Part shown: positions 51,481 to 61,104 of the stretch, in pieces
Layout: each line of letters opens with the position of its first letter
Numbering within the stretch: the stretch's first letter is position 1
From: Paenibacillus oceani
Lineage (GTDB): Bacteria > Bacillota > Bacilli > Paenibacillales > NBRC-103111
Length of the DNA stretch: 64,000 nt
NCBI RefSeq assembly: GCF_014705615.1
Contig: NZ_JACXJA010000042.1
Coordinates: 42,334 to 106,333, forward strand
Reading direction: 5' to 3'
Translations under genes and position numbers: made by a program
The notes under the pieces: generated by a model
Seen by the model: only the letters and a program-made list of their open reading frames with translations
What the model was told of the DNA's origin: nothing
The model's database searches: none

Positions 51481-52305
51481 TCATGGATTATTTTTGTCCT
51501 GCGGCTTGGCGTCGCTTGTACCGGACAGGCCGGAATCGGCTTCGGAAGCGCTGTTGAGCTCTTTCTGAGCTTCAGCCTCGGCCTCTTCCTCTTCGAGCAG
51601 CTTTTTCTCGGACACCGTTTTCATCTTGTCGAAGATCCGGTGGAACGTCCAGAACGACACGATAGCCATCAGGCTTCCCATAAAAAACGGGATCAGGAAC
51701 GTGTACTGGAACAGACTGACATATACAATAACCCCGTTGCCTACCATCAAAAAAATCGTCATGATCGGATTGCCGATCGTGATGAGCATACAATTTTTGA
51801 TAATCTGCCAAAACTTCATATGGAAATGAACCATAATCGAGAAAAAGTGGAACATCGCCGCAAGCATGATCATGCCGAGAACGATAAACAGCATCGCCAG
51901 CAAGCTGAGCGAGCCGGTCTGCCTTAAATAAAACGTATAGTTGATGTAAAGGAGCGTCCCGAACAATATAAACAGCAAACCGCCGAGCATGCTCTGCAAA
52001 TAGTTTTCTTTGTAGTTGCGGAAAAACGTTTTAAACAGCGGCGCATCCGCATCTCCCGTCAGCCATTTGCGGGCGACCGCGAACATGGCGGCCGTAGCCG
52101 GGAATAATGTAAACGGCGTAACGATCGCTACCATCACGAGCGCTTGCCCCAAATATTCGGGTGTCTCCATCGTCGCGATCAAACCGGCCAAAACCAAATA
52201 AAAAAACGGAACCGAACAGATTACCCACAGCACGTTAATGACAGACAGCCGCATAATCCATTCCGATATCCGGTACAATCCACCCATTAATCCGCGAAAT
52301 TCCAA
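51481..52305 (-). CDS. DUF624 (YesL-like) membrane protein
   Basis: Integral membrane protein of 274 residues with about six spans. The start MEFRGLMGGLYRISEWIMRLSVINVLW-type sequence (quoted in part: RGLMGGLYRISEWIM) is the DUF624 signature. Such proteins usually sit beside carbohydrate ABC transporters; none is here. TTG 52305 is preferred because AAGGGGG is 8 nt upstream; another TTG at 52335 would add ten polar residues. The C-terminal tail is acidic and low in complexity (LLEEEEAEAEAQKE). Function is unknown. Confidence 0.85.
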   Translation of the reverse strand: MEFRGLMGGLYRISEWIMRLSVINVLWVICSVPFFYLVLAGLIATMETPEYLGQALVMVAIVTPFTLFPATAAMFAVARKWLTGDADAPLFKTFFRNYKENYLQSMLGGLLFILFGTLLYINYTFYLRQTGSLSLLAMLFIVLGMIMLAAMFHFFSIMVHFHMKFWQIIKNCMLITIGNPIMTIFLMVGNGVIVYVSLFQYTFLIPFFMGSLMAIVSFWTFHRIFDKMKTVSEKKLLEEEEAEAEAQKELNSASEADSGLSGTSDAKPQDKNNP

Positions 52306-52750
52306 GCTGACGTCCCCCTTCGACTCCTTGTCCAATACTTATAATAATACTATCATATTTCCGAAAAGGGAAGGAACCGTCCGGTCCCGGCCCGGTCCGC
52401 TCGTCCGCTCTTATCGCCCTGCATCATCCTGCACGAATGACTCTGCGTGTAAGAAAACTTTTTCTCGCGAGCAGAAGCGTGTTCAGCTTCGCTGAAAAGA
52501 AAACTATACTTCCCGGCTCTTGAAATCAGTTTCTGAACGCAGCCTGTACCATGTCGTATATTCATAATGGGCATAAAAGGATCATATAGGCGTTGAATCC
52601 GCGCAGCGTCGAAAGGATGTCGTGGACGCCCCCTATCGCGCCATCGGAATCTTACGCCATGCGAAGGCGCCACTTATCTATAGACCGGAAGCGTTCCCCT
52701 TTGTGCTGGGCTCAAATGCGGAAGCAACACATAACGAATCACAGTCTTTT
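52306..52750. other. Gene-free stretch upstream of repeat A copy 2
   Basis: No gene or clear promoter. AGCGTGTTCAGCTTCG near 52478 shares GTGTTCAGCTTCG with the region at about 50938 before the 17-bp tandem repeat; the meaning is unknown. Confidence 0.4.
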
Positions 52751-52935
52751 GCACCCTTTATTCCCGCTATATCGGGCAAACAGAAGCGAATAAAGGCGGT
52801 TTGTGCCTCTTATTTCAACCCATTGGTTGGGTCAGCACCATTTTTACAGATTATAAGAGCTACAGACCGCTCTTATTTCGCTGTCCAAGCCGGTTTCGGA
52901 CAAAATAACAGGTACAAACCGCTCTTAACCGGCAA
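52751..52935. repeat. Dispersed intergenic repeat, family A, copy 2
   Basis: Partner of 16441-16634. It contains AATAAAGGCGGTTTGTGCC, CTTATTTCAACCC, CAGACCGCTCTTATTTCG, TTTCGGACAAAATAACAGG and CAAACCGCTCTTAACCGG in the same order as copy 1. Confidence 0.75.
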
Positions 52936-52991
52936 CGTTACCTGAGGCAGTACCATTTCGCAAAAAAATTGCAAAAATAACGTCCACGGCG

Positions 52992-53023
52992 TTAAAAAAG
53001 GCCCGCCTTTACGGGCAGGCCTT
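52992..53023 (-). terminator. Terminator of cshA
   Basis: On the minus strand GGCCTGCCC, five bases and GGCGGGCC are followed by TTTTTTAAC, 11 nt after the stop. Confidence 0.92.
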
Positions 53024-53033
53024 CCTATAATTA

Positions 53034-54650
53034 TCAGTTGTTCACGAAATCGGAATTCGTCGGTTTCGGTTTACGGTTCGCATCGTCATACTTGCGAGGC
53101 GCCCGCTCCCCGTCGCGGTAGCTGCGGTCGTCACGTCCGCCGCCGCTATAGCCACCACCGCCGTAACCGCCTCTGCTGTCCCGGCGTCCGCGGTCTCCGT
53201 AGCCGCCTCCACTGCCGGAATACGGACGGTCTCCGCTGCGGCGGTAGCCGCCTTGGCCTTGCCCGTCGCGCACATACGAGCCCGGCATTTTGCGGCCCGA
53301 GTTGCGAACATCCGGACGGCGTTTTTTGGCGCGGAGCGGCTCTTCCGGAGTCAACTCGATGTCGATTTCCTTCTTGTCGCCGGTCAGGAGCTTCATTGCG
53401 GCTGCAAGCAGTTGAACGGAATCGTACTGCTCGAGCAGTTGGATTGCGCTCGCCTTATATTCGGCGTAGTTATCGTCGTTAATCGTTCCGATCAGGCGCT
53501 CTGCCGTTACGCGCTGCTTGCCCTCGATCGCTTCGGCCATGCTTGGCAAAGGCTTGCGGGCGATGCGGTGACGGGTTACGCGCTCGATAAAGTGCAGATG
53601 GTCGATCTCCCGTGGAGTAACGAACGTCCAGGCTGCGCCTTCGCGCCCTGCCCGTCCGGTACGGCCGATCCGGTGAACGTAGCTTTCCGGATCTTGCGGC
53701 AGGTCGAAGTTGATAACGTGGGTTACACCCGATACGTCAAGTCCCCGAGCGGCGACATCCGTCGCAACGAGAACGTCGATGCTGCCGTCGCGGAATTTGC
53801 GCATAACGTTGTCACGCTGGTTCTGCGACAAGTCCCCGTGGAGACCTTCCGCCGAATATCCGCGCTTCTGGAGCGCTTCGGACAACTCGTCGACCCGGCG
53901 CTTCGTGCGGCCGAAAATAATCGCAAGCTCCGGAGCTTCCATATCGAGCAGGCGGCAAAGCGCTTCGAACTTCTGCTTCTCCTGTACTTCGATATACGCT
54001 TGGGCGATCAACGGTGCGCTGACCTGTTTCGGGATCACCGAAACGTGTTCCGGCTCCGTAAGGAACTGCTTCGCCAACCGTTTAATATTCTCCGGCATCG
54101 TAGCCGAGAACAGCATCGTATGGCGATCCGACGGAACGAGCTGGAGGATCGACTGGATGTCGTCCATAAAGCCCATATCGAGCATTTCATCGGCCTCGTC
54201 GAGCACGACGGTATTCACGCTGTCGAGCTTGATGGTTTTCCGGTTGATATGGTCGAGAAGACGTCCCGGCGTTCCGATAATGATCTGCGGCTTCTTCTTA
54301 AGCGCACGGATCTGCTTCACGATATCTTGTCCTCCGTAGATCGGCAGCGAGCGGATTCCTTTGAACCGCCCGAGCTTGCTGATCTCCTCGGCTACCTGAA
54401 TGGCCAGCTCCCGCGTCGGGCACATGATGAGCGCGACGATTTTTTCTTCTTGAGGATCGATACGGCTCACGAGCGGAATGCCGAATGCGGCCGTTTTCCC
54501 CGTACCGGTTTGCGCCTGACCGATCAAGTCTTTGCCTTCCAGGGCGAGCGGAATCGTCTTCTCCTGAATCGGAGTCGACTCCTCAAATCCCATTTCTGTA
54601 ATAGCACGCAGTACTTTAGTGTCCAAGCCAAACTCGCTGAACAATTTCAA
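53034..54650 (-). CDS. cshA: DEAD-box RNA helicase CshA
   Basis: ATP-dependent RNA helicase of ribosome biogenesis and the RNA degradosome. The 538 residues contain the Q motif ([13 protein letters not shown]), [43 protein letters not shown] and [13 protein letters not shown]-terminal extension from about 440 becomes a Gly/Arg/Tyr/Asp-rich tail, the RNA-binding and protein-binding end of CshA. It starts at TTG with AAAAAAGGAG about 10 nt upstream. A leader of about 210 nt precedes it, as in cold-induced helicases. Confidence 0.94.
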   Translation of the reverse strand: MKLFSEFGLDTKVLRAITEMGFEESTPIQEKTIPLALEGKDLIGQAQTGTGKTAAFGIPLVSRIDPQEEKIVALIMCPTRELAIQVAEEISKLGRFKGIRSLPIYGGQDIVKQIRALKKKPQIIIGTPGRLLDHINRKTIKLDSVNTVVLDEADEMLDMGFMDDIQSILQLVPSDRHTMLFSATMPENIKRLAKQFLTEPEHVSVIPKQVSAPLIAQAYIEVQEKQKFEALCRLLDMEAPELAIIFGRTKRRVDELSEALQKRGYSAEGLHGDLSQNQRDNVMRKFRDGSIDVLVATDVAARGLDVSGVTHVINFDLPQDPESYVHRIGRTGRAGREGAAWTFVTPREIDHLHFIERVTRHRIARKPLPSMAEAIEGKQRVTAERLIGTINDDNYAEYKASAIQLLEQYDSVQLLAAAMKLLTGDKKEIDIELTPEEPLRAKKRRPDVRNSGRKMPGSYVRDGQGQGGYRRSGDRPYSGSGGGYGDRGRRDSRGGYGGGGYSGGGRDDRSYRDGERAPRKYDDANRKPKPTNSDFVNN

Positions 54651-54867
54651 ATTGCTTCTACTCCTTTTTTACCTAGGGTATCTAGATCCCTCGAAATTTT
54701 GATTTACCCTTAAGCGCGACTTTGTCTATCCGATGGTTTAGTATCTCTTTCCCTTAACCCGTTTCATACGGGGATCATATGCGGATCTCTTTACCAGAAA
54801 AAAGGTATGAGCGGTCTTCCCATCGCCTACTCATCCATTCGCAGCCGAACTTAAGAATATCTATAGC

Positions 54868-54897
54868 ATTATATCATAAGCGAAGAGGCCATTTCCA
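54868..54897 (-). promoter_or_regulatory. Candidate promoter of cshA with long leader
   Basis: TGGAAA, 18 bp and TATAAT on the minus strand. Transcription from about 54861 gives a 5' leader of roughly 210 nt that contains short hairpins (CCCGTATGAAACGGG; GGGATCTAGATACCC). No gene lies in 54651-55065. Confidence 0.5.
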
Positions 54898-55065
54898 GCT
54901 TTTTTCAACCAGTATGCTCTTCATCATCCTTTCGTATCCCTACAAGGGTCTGCGAATTGTCGAGATTTGCTTTCTCTCCGCGAAACCATTTCGCCCTTTG
55001 CGTCGTATTACCGTTTAAGTAATCAGGCACACGACCGAACGAACGCGATCAAAGGAGAGAATCCC

Positions 55066-55605
55066 ATGTCCATTTTTAAACGAATCAGCAATCTGATCCG
55101 AAGCCATAAAGAACCGCAGCCTCTGCCCCAGTCGAATATTCACCCGCTCGAAGGCGCGTCGGTGGGAGATATCGCGCACGTCGATCTGGAGGAATTCGTC
55201 ATCTCCGGTAAAGTCTCTTATGCCGATCCGGGATACGCGCCTCACCGGTATGCTTATTATTTGCAAAGCGGCCGCGACATCCACTGTCTGCTCGTCGAGA
55301 AAGGGCGAAGCTACGACTGCTTCATGTGCAAATTTCTCGAAGGCGGCCTGGACGACCCGAACGACGTACCGACCCGTCTTGAGGTAGACGGCAATATGAC
55401 GTACGATCTGGAGCATCACCGCACGGACCGGACGCTGACGCAAGGCAACACCGATTTCCGCAACGGCGACCAGGTGCTGATCTGGAAATATTTCGCCGAC
55501 AACAGCTCGCATTTCTTTTTGCAGTGGCAGGACGGTAAATTTGTCGCCATGGAAGGAACGCGCATCCCGTCCGGCGAAGTGAAGATCATGAAATCCAAAC
55601 CATAA
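55066..55605 (+). CDS. DUF4178 domain protein
   Basis: Cytoplasmic protein of 179 residues. After a basic N-terminus (SIFKRISNLIRSHKE), the rest is a beta-rich domain of the DUF4178 kind (VDLEEFVISGKVSYADPG, YYLQSGRDIHCLLVEKG). AAAGGAGA lies 9 nt upstream of ATG 55066; the frame extends upstream without support. It is followed after 17 bp by the DUF4247 lipoprotein gene, a pairing known in Bacillales, often with a DUF350 membrane protein and a spermidine-synthase-like gene that are both missing here. Function unknown. Confidence 0.82.
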   Translation: MSIFKRISNLIRSHKEPQPLPQSNIHPLEGASVGDIAHVDLEEFVISGKVSYADPGYAPHRYAYYLQSGRDIHCLLVEKGRSYDCFMCKFLEGGLDDPNDVPTRLEVDGNMTYDLEHHRTDRTLTQGNTDFRNGDQVLIWKYFADNSSHFFLQWQDGKFVAMEGTRIPSGEVKIMKSKP

Positions 55606-55622
55606 GGCGGGAGTGAACAGCT

Positions 55623-56405
55623 ATGATCCGTTGGAACCGCTGGACGACCTGGGTTAGCTTGCTGCTCGTCGTCGCCCTGCTGTCCGGATGTGCCAATGCG
55701 GCCAACTATGTAAAAGACTCGTACCCGCTCGTAAGCGTAGACGGCAAAGGGAAAACAACGGCGAAAGTGTACGAGGCCGAAGGCAAGACGGTTCCCGAGG
55801 TAGCCAAAGAGATAGCGGACCAGGAAAAACCTCAGGAAACGAGCAAAGAAGATCCGGACCAAATGTTTCTTATGTACGACAACCGCATCGTCAATCTGCA
55901 GAAAAACCCGGATCATCCGGACAATACGCTGATTGAGGTCAACTCGATCGAATATGCCAAGCAGCATTACGACTCCTCCTTCCTGGAAGGGTTCGTAACC
56001 GCGGCTATTATCCAATCGATACTCGGCGGCGACTGGTCGAGCTCCAGCTACAAAAAATATCCGGACCCGTACAAAGGATACAGCACCTCTAACGCAGCCA
56101 AACCGTCTTCGTCTTCGTCATCCTCCAAGACCGACGAGAAGAAACCGGCTACGACCGACCGGACAGGATCGTTCAGTTCCAAAGGATCGGGCTCTGCGTC
56201 CACGACTCCTCCGGCAAGCGGCTCGTCAAGCACAAGCAAGCCAAGCACAAGCACCGGAAGCTCCAGCACGAAAAGCTCAGGAAGCTGGTCGTCTTCCAAT
56301 TCGGGCAGCGTCCGCAAAAGCGACGGTTCGACGCCATCGACCAAATCGTCGAGCAAGCCGAGCACTTCCAAACGTTCCGGCAGCTTCAGCAGCAAAAAAA
56401 GATAA
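55623..56405 (+). CDS. DUF4247 lipoprotein with Ser/Thr-rich tail
   Basis: Lipid-anchored surface protein of 260 residues. The lipobox LLSGC (Cys23) is followed by the DUF4247 domain (about 28-145; NYVKDSYPLVSVDG and FLMYDNRIVNLQ). The C-terminal 110 residues are almost entirely Ser, Thr, Lys, Gly and Pro, a likely wall-spanning or disordered stalk. Coupled to the DUF4178 gene and closed by a terminator. Function unknown. Confidence 0.85.
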   Translation: MIRWNRWTTWVSLLLVVALLSGCANAANYVKDSYPLVSVDGKGKTTAKVYEAEGKTVPEVAKEIADQEKPQETSKEDPDQMFLMYDNRIVNLQKNPDHPDNTLIEVNSIEYAKQHYDSSFLEGFVTAAIIQSILGGDWSSSSYKKYPDPYKGYSTSNAAKPSSSSSSSKTDEKKPATTDRTGSFSSKGSGSASTTPPASGSSSTSKPSTSTGSSSTKSSGSWSSSNSGSVRKSDGSTPSTKSSSKPSTSKRSGSFSSKKR

Positions 56406-56408
56406 GTT

Positions 56409-56443
56409 ACAAGCCTCGGGCCTAATAGCCCGGGGCTTTTTTG
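56409..56443 (+). terminator. Terminator of the DUF4178/DUF4247 unit
   Basis: AAGCCTCGGGC, six bases and GCCCGGGGCTT are followed by TTTT. Confidence 0.92.
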
Positions 56444-56559
56444 GAACAGATCACAAAGCGCCAAAATCCGTATCGAAGCCATGGAACCGCTTTGTTGGCG
56501 TTATTTAGTATGGCAACCGCCGACCTTGTGGAACACTACATCGTATGGAGGGACTAGCT

Positions 56560-57387
56560 ATGGTTCGATTGCGCGATCTGTACGATTTGCTGCGTATGAC
56601 GCTCGGAGCGTTTCTTATCGCAGCCGGCTTCAATTTGTTTCTGATTCCCCATCAGCTGTTAAGCGGCGGTTTGTCGGGCATTTCGATGATGGTCGGCTAT
56701 TTTACCGGCTGGAACATCGGCCTGTTATATTTTCTGATCAACCTGCCTGTGCTGATCTGGGGCTGGATCGTCATCGGCAAACGTTTCATTGTGCTGAGCA
56801 TCGTATCGGTATTGGCAACAACCGTCTTTTTGCAGCTGATCCCCGACATATCCATTAACAGCGATCCGATTATCGGAGCCGTGTTCGGCGGAAGCCTGCT
56901 CGGCCTTGGCTCGGGGTTGTCGCTTAGAACAGGCGGCTCTTCGGGCGGATTCGATATCATCGGCTCGATCCTGACCCGGCGGCGCGACTATCCGCTCGGC
57001 ATGATCCTATTCATCCTGAACAGCACCGTCGTGCTGGCGCTCGGTTTTATGCTGAACTGGGACTTGGCGTTATGCTCGATGCTCTCCATTTTCATAGCGG
57101 GCCTCGTCGTGGATACGATTCATATCCGTCATGTTAAAGTGACCGCATTCATCGTGACGAGCAAAAGGAAAGAGATCGCCGGCCGGCTGCTCGCGCTTCC
57201 CCGCGGGGTGACCGTGATCAAAACCGAAGGCGCGTACAGCCAGAGCCAGCATGAGATGCTGATGACGGTGACGACCCGGTACGAGCTGGCCGAACTGCGC
57301 AAAATTATTAAGGAAACGGACCCGAAGGCGTTCGTCAACATCGTCGAGACGGTTGCTGTGATCGGAGAATTCCGCAAATTGCAGTGA
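56560..57387 (+). CDS. YitT family membrane protein (DUF2179)
   Basis: Membrane protein of 275 residues. Five or six predicted spans carry the YitT pattern GAFLIAAGFNLFLIPHQLLSGG (quoted in part FNLFLIPHQLLSGG), GLSLRTGGSSGGFDIIG. The C-terminal DUF2179 domain is soluble (SQHEMLMTVTTRYELAELRKII). GGAGGG lies 7 nt before ATG 56560. Transport role is suspected for the family but unproven. It appears monocistronic; no clear terminator is seen before the next gene. Confidence 0.92.
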   Translation: MVRLRDLYDLLRMTLGAFLIAAGFNLFLIPHQLLSGGLSGISMMVGYFTGWNIGLLYFLINLPVLIWGWIVIGKRFIVLSIVSVLATTVFLQLIPDISINSDPIIGAVFGGSLLGLGSGLSLRTGGSSGGFDIIGSILTRRRDYPLGMILFILNSTVVLALGFMLNWDLALCSMLSIFIAGLVVDTIHIRHVKVTAFIVTSKRKEIAGRLLALPRGVTVIKTEGAYSQSQHEMLMTVTTRYELAELRKIIKETDPKAFVNIVETVAVIGEFRKLQ

Positions 57388-57588
57388 GTATGAAAAAATA
57401 CCGGGTCCGTAAATTTGGACTCAGGAAAATGTTGTAAAAAGAACGCAAAGAGAATGGACTTATGGTATAATGGACTTGTAATTTCATAGGTTCTGGTATG
57501 AACGCTCAGCAACGTGTACTCTTTTCGTTTTTTTTGGCCGATCGTCGTAAGACCGATTCGAGAAAAAACGCGGAAAGGTGTGGTGCTC

Positions 57589-57777
57589 ATGGAAACGGTC
57601 AAATTATCCAGGATTGTCATGAAATTAACGCCTGACATGTATCCTTGCCTAAAAACATCCGAACTGGACATGGACATCGTGCTCCGTTACGGATTCGACG
57701 CACTTGAGAAAGACGACGCGTTGGACATTGTGAAGTATAGCATTTCCGAATATCAAAAAGACGCCCTGCTCCATTGA
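57589..57777 (+). CDS. Small conserved-looking protein, 62 residues
   Basis: Unrecognised soluble protein beginning METVKLSRIVMKLTPDMYP. AAAGGTG lies 8 nt upstream. It is acidic towards the C-terminus and mainly helical by composition, with no membrane span. The last codons and the stop are part of the terminator hairpin. It lies alone between yitT-like and the convergent MFS gene, with no functional clue. Confidence 0.75.
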   Translation: METVKLSRIVMKLTPDMYPCLKTSELDMDIVLRYGFDALEKDDALDIVKYSISEYQKDALLH

Positions 57778-57793
57778 AAGGGCGTCTTTTTTG
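57756..57793 (+). terminator. Terminator overlapping the end of the 62-residue gene
   Basis: AAAAGACGCCC / GGGCGTCTTTT with T-run; the TGA stop codon lies in the loop. Confidence 0.92.
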
Positions 57794-57813
57794 GCGTTGC
57801 CGCCGATCTACCG

Positions 57814-58986
57814 TCAGCTCCATCCCCGGCTGCGGCGGTACTGGTGAGTGGCATATAGGAGCATAGCGGCGATGGCGCTTAAGACGGCCCCGAACATATA
57901 CATGCTGCCGCCTCCCCACTCCTGCTTGAACCATCCTCCGATGACCCCGCCCAGAAGTCCCGCCAGTCCGAGAAATACGGCGGAGACGATCGCTTGTCCG
58001 GTCGAGCCCATTTCCGAAGGCACGAGACGGACGGCGTATTGGATCGTCGCCATCCAGAACAAAGCGAAGGTGAAGCTGTGCGACGCCTGAAGCGCGATCA
58101 GCACGGACGGATCGTCGATCCAGGCATATGCCGCCCAGCGGGCGGCGTACAGAATCGAGGTCAGGCCGAGCACCGCCAGCTCGTGATATTTATGGAGATG
58201 ACGGCCAAGCCAGGCGAACGCCAGCGTCTCGCTGATGGAAGCGACCGCCCACGCCAAGCCGAACCACGTATCGGGAGCGCCCAGTTCGGCCAGATACAGC
58301 GTAAACCATACGTCGTTCAGACGGTGCGGAATCGAGACGATCAGGATCATGATCAGAAACCAGAGAAACATCCGGTTGCGAAGCAGAACGCCGATATCCT
58401 GAATCCGGATGCGCGTATCCGCATTCGCTCCTTGCTCCTGTCCCGCACGTTCCTTGAGAAACATCAGCAGCGCGAACGGAACGAGCCACAGCGCCCAGAA
58501 CAAATAACCGATCTTCTCGATTCCGCCGATCCAGGCCAGCATATAGCCGGACAAAATCGCCACGATGCTGAAGCCCGCCGAGCCCCACGACCGCACCGCT
58601 CCGTACGACTGCTTCGTCCCGCGAATCGATTTCATCGCCAAACTGTCGAGCAGCGGAATCGAAGGATACATGAAGAAATAAAGCAGCATCACAAACCAAA
58701 AGGCCAGTCCAAACGTTCCCGACAGGAATAACCCCACGCTCGCCAGTATCGTAAACAGCCATAACAGGCCGATGATCCGCTTGATCGTATTATATTTATC
58801 GCTTAAATAACCCCATACCGGCTGCGCAAACATCGCTACAAACGGACCGATATTCATGAGCCACCCGATTTGCACCGGCGTATAACCTTTCATTCCGAAA
58901 TATACCGGCAAATAGGGAAGCAATACCGCCTGCAGGGCATAAAAAGAAAACAGCACCCCTTTTACGGCGAATAGCTGTCTAGTCAT
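57814..58986 (-). CDS. MFS transporter, MFS_1-like / nucleoside or sugar symporter type
   Basis: Twelve-span transporter of 390 residues. Features are FFSFYALQAVLLPYLPVYF-like first span, GYLSDKYNTIKR after span 2, and AVRSWGSAGFSI in span 5, the pattern of the LacY/NupG-related MFS_1-like group. No catabolic genes adjoin it, so cargo is unknown. ATG 58986 is preferred over GTG 59004; both have weak ribosome binding sites. Its 3' end is close to the terminator of the convergent small gene. Confidence 0.85.
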   Translation of the reverse strand: MTRQLFAVKGVLFSFYALQAVLLPYLPVYFGMKGYTPVQIGWLMNIGPFVAMFAQPVWGYLSDKYNTIKRIIGLLWLFTILASVGLFLSGTFGLAFWFVMLLYFFMYPSIPLLDSLAMKSIRGTKQSYGAVRSWGSAGFSIVAILSGYMLAWIGGIEKIGYLFWALWLVPFALLMFLKERAGQEQGANADTRIRIQDIGVLLRNRMFLWFLIMILIVSIPHRLNDVWFTLYLAELGAPDTWFGLAWAVASISETLAFAWLGRHLHKYHELAVLGLTSILYAARWAAYAWIDDPSVLIALQASHSFTFALFWMATIQYAVRLVPSEMGSTGQAIVSAVFLGLAGLLGGVIGGWFKQEWGGGSMYMFGAVLSAIAAMLLYATHQYRRSRGWS

Positions 58987-59163
58987 GATTCCATCCGTCC
59001 TCACCTTCGATGAATGCCTGCCTCTCCGGACACGCCTCTCTAATCCTAATCGATTCAGCCGTCTTCTTTCAACATAATCCTACAAAATCCTCTGGGATTC
59101 GTTCGCGGGTTCCCGTATAATGAAGGTCCAGAAATCGGATTTTTCGGATTGGAGACAAGAGGT

Positions 59164-60330
59164 ATGGAACTATTACTGGCCGCGTGGCTTCTGATCTGCG
59201 GCAATGCATCCGGCACTCCGGACGACGTCCAGCTCGAGCAGCTCCTGCAGGCCGCAGTCGATTCGGCCCGGCCGGCCGCGGCCGCGCAAGCCGGGACACC
59301 GCCCGGCGGCGCATACAGCAAGACCGATCCGCAGCAGGACGCTCCGCTTGTCAAAGGCGTCTACGCCACTGCGCACAGCGCGGGAGGGGCGCGGCTGCAA
59401 ACGCTGCTCCAGCTGATCGACGAGACAGAGCTGAATTCCCTCGTGATCGATATTAAGGACGATTACGGGTATATTACGTATCCGACCGGGAACGAACAGT
59501 TGGAAGCGATGGACACGACCAAAAAGATCATTTCCGATATGCCGGGACTTATTGCCAAACTTAACGAACATCACATCTACCCGATTGCACGGGTCGTCGT
59601 CTTCAAGGATACGGTGCTGGCGAACCGGCAGCCGGAGCTGTCGTTTAAGAACCCGGACGGGACGGTCTGGACGAACGGCAAAAATCCGGGAGACAGCTTC
59701 GTCAACCCGTACCGCAAGGAAGTGTGGGACTACAACATCGCCGTCGCCAAGGAAGCGGCCAAAGCAGGCTTTAAGGAGATCCAGTTCGACTATGTGCGGT
59801 TTCCCGAAGGGTTCGAGAAACGGGCCGATGAGTTGACCTATACGAAGGACGAGCGGACGCGAATCGACGCCGTCGCCGACTTTGTCCGGTATGCGCGCGA
59901 GCAGCTCGCTCCGCACGGGGTACGCGTCTCGGTCGATATTTTCGGCTATGCCGCTTCCGTACCGGCCGCCGAAGGAATCGGGCAGGACTTCGAGAAAATA
60001 TCGAAGTACGTCGATGTGATCTCCCCCATGATCTATCCGAGCCATTACAGCACGGGATGGTACGGCTCCAAGGTGCCGGACGCCGCTCCGTACATTACGA
60101 TTAACGGCGCCATGATCGATACGAATAAGAAGCTCGAACCGCTGGCGGAGCTTAAGCCTGTTGTCCGCCCCTGGATTCAGGACTTTACCGCCTCATGGGT
60201 GAAAGGATATATCCGTTACGGCAAGCGCGAGCTGGAGGAGCAGATCCGCGCTCTGAACGATAACGGCGTTCATGAATATTTGCTCTGGAACGCGGGCAAC
60301 ACGTACACGCCTGGAGTCGATTACCGGTAA
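59164..60330 (+). CDS. Putative glycoside hydrolase, DUF4015 family
   Basis: Protein of 388 residues. A short hydrophobic N-terminus (MELLLAAWLLICGNASG) may be a signal peptide or lipoprotein-like start with one cysteine. The rest (about 65-385) is a TIM-barrel domain of the DUF4015 family: VKGVYATAHSAGG, NSLVIDIKDDYGYI, EIQFDYVRFPEG and DVISPMIYPSHY, with acidic residues at strand ends. The glycosidase role is inferred from fold by the family. GGAG lies 9 nt before ATG 59164. A TATAAT box lies at 59116-59121. Confidence 0.88.
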   Translation: MELLLAAWLLICGNASGTPDDVQLEQLLQAAVDSARPAAAAQAGTPPGGAYSKTDPQQDAPLVKGVYATAHSAGGARLQTLLQLIDETELNSLVIDIKDDYGYITYPTGNEQLEAMDTTKKIISDMPGLIAKLNEHHIYPIARVVVFKDTVLANRQPELSFKNPDGTVWTNGKNPGDSFVNPYRKEVWDYNIAVAKEAAKAGFKEIQFDYVRFPEGFEKRADELTYTKDERTRIDAVADFVRYAREQLAPHGVRVSVDIFGYAASVPAAEGIGQDFEKISKYVDVISPMIYPSHYSTGWYGSKVPDAAPYITINGAMIDTNKKLEPLAELKPVVRPWIQDFTASWVKGYIRYGKRELEEQIRALNDNGVHEYLLWNAGNTYTPGVDYR

Positions 60331-60513
60331 GCGAGGCGCTGGCTGCGCGCCGGGTTGCAGCGGGATTGCTTGTCTGCGGTCGCTTCCGGGGGCTGGCTGC
60401 ACGAACACTGCCCGACTTTAGTCCAGTCCGGAAACCGTCTCCAGTCTGTTTTCGCGGCAAGCCGGTACGGGTAAGCTGGTATCAAACCCATAGACGGAAA
60501 GAAGGAGCGATCC

Positions 60514-61092
60514 ATGAACGACCGATATTTCGAATCAGGACCGGCTCACCAGCAGCACGTCCCCCCTTATCAAGGCGGACCGGGAGCTTATTCGTTCCCG
60601 ATCGATCCGGTAAAACCGAAGAGCAAGTTTGTCGCCACCGTATTATCCATGTTCATTCCGGGAACCGGGCAAATGTATCTCGGCGCCGTCGTCCGCGGCA
60701 TGTCCATCATGATGCTGCTCGTTCTCGACATCGTTGCCATCGTTTTTTTCGCCGACGGCCCGGTACAAAACAACGTGCTCCCCGTCACCTTGCTGTCGCT
60801 GCTTATTCCGGTCGTTTATTTCTACAACGTCTTCGACGCGGTTCATCAGACCGATGCGATCAACCGGGCGATTCGCCACGGCTTCCCGTATGCCGGCTAC
60901 GCTTATCCGAACTCGAGCGGCGGCAATCTGATGCTCGGCTTTATCGGCGCTGTCGTCTTTTTCTGCTCGCTGTCGGCTTTCGGCGGCTGGTGGGACGGCC
61001 TGTTTACGGTAAATGCGGCTCTGGGCGGCGCATTGCTGCTGATTGCAGGCGCTTACTTGTTTATGAAGGAGTTTCGCGGGAAGAAGTCCTAG
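60514..61092 (+). CDS. Multi-span membrane protein, TM2-like
   Basis: Membrane protein of 192 residues. A polar N-terminus of about 35 residues rich in Pro, Gly and Gln is followed by four or five hydrophobic segments. SMFIPGTGQMYLGAVVRG resembles the glycine-rich turn of TM2-type membrane domains. AAGGAG precedes the ATG. Its terminator lies inside the 3' coding end of the convergent reductase. Function unknown. Confidence 0.8.
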   Translation: MNDRYFESGPAHQQHVPPYQGGPGAYSFPIDPVKPKSKFVATVLSMFIPGTGQMYLGAVVRGMSIMMLLVLDIVAIVFFADGPVQNNVLPVTLLSLLIPVVYFYNVFDAVHQTDAINRAIRHGFPYAGYAYPNSSGGNLMLGFIGAVVFFCSLSAFGGWWDGLFTVNAALGGALLLIAGAYLFMKEFRGKKS

Positions 61093-61104
61093 CGGAAACG
61101 TGCA

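Noticed and set aside
51337..51927. 196-codon plus-strand frame across the 6S RNA and DUF624 gene
   Set aside because: It is the complement of a membrane-protein gene with conserved family motifs on the other strand.
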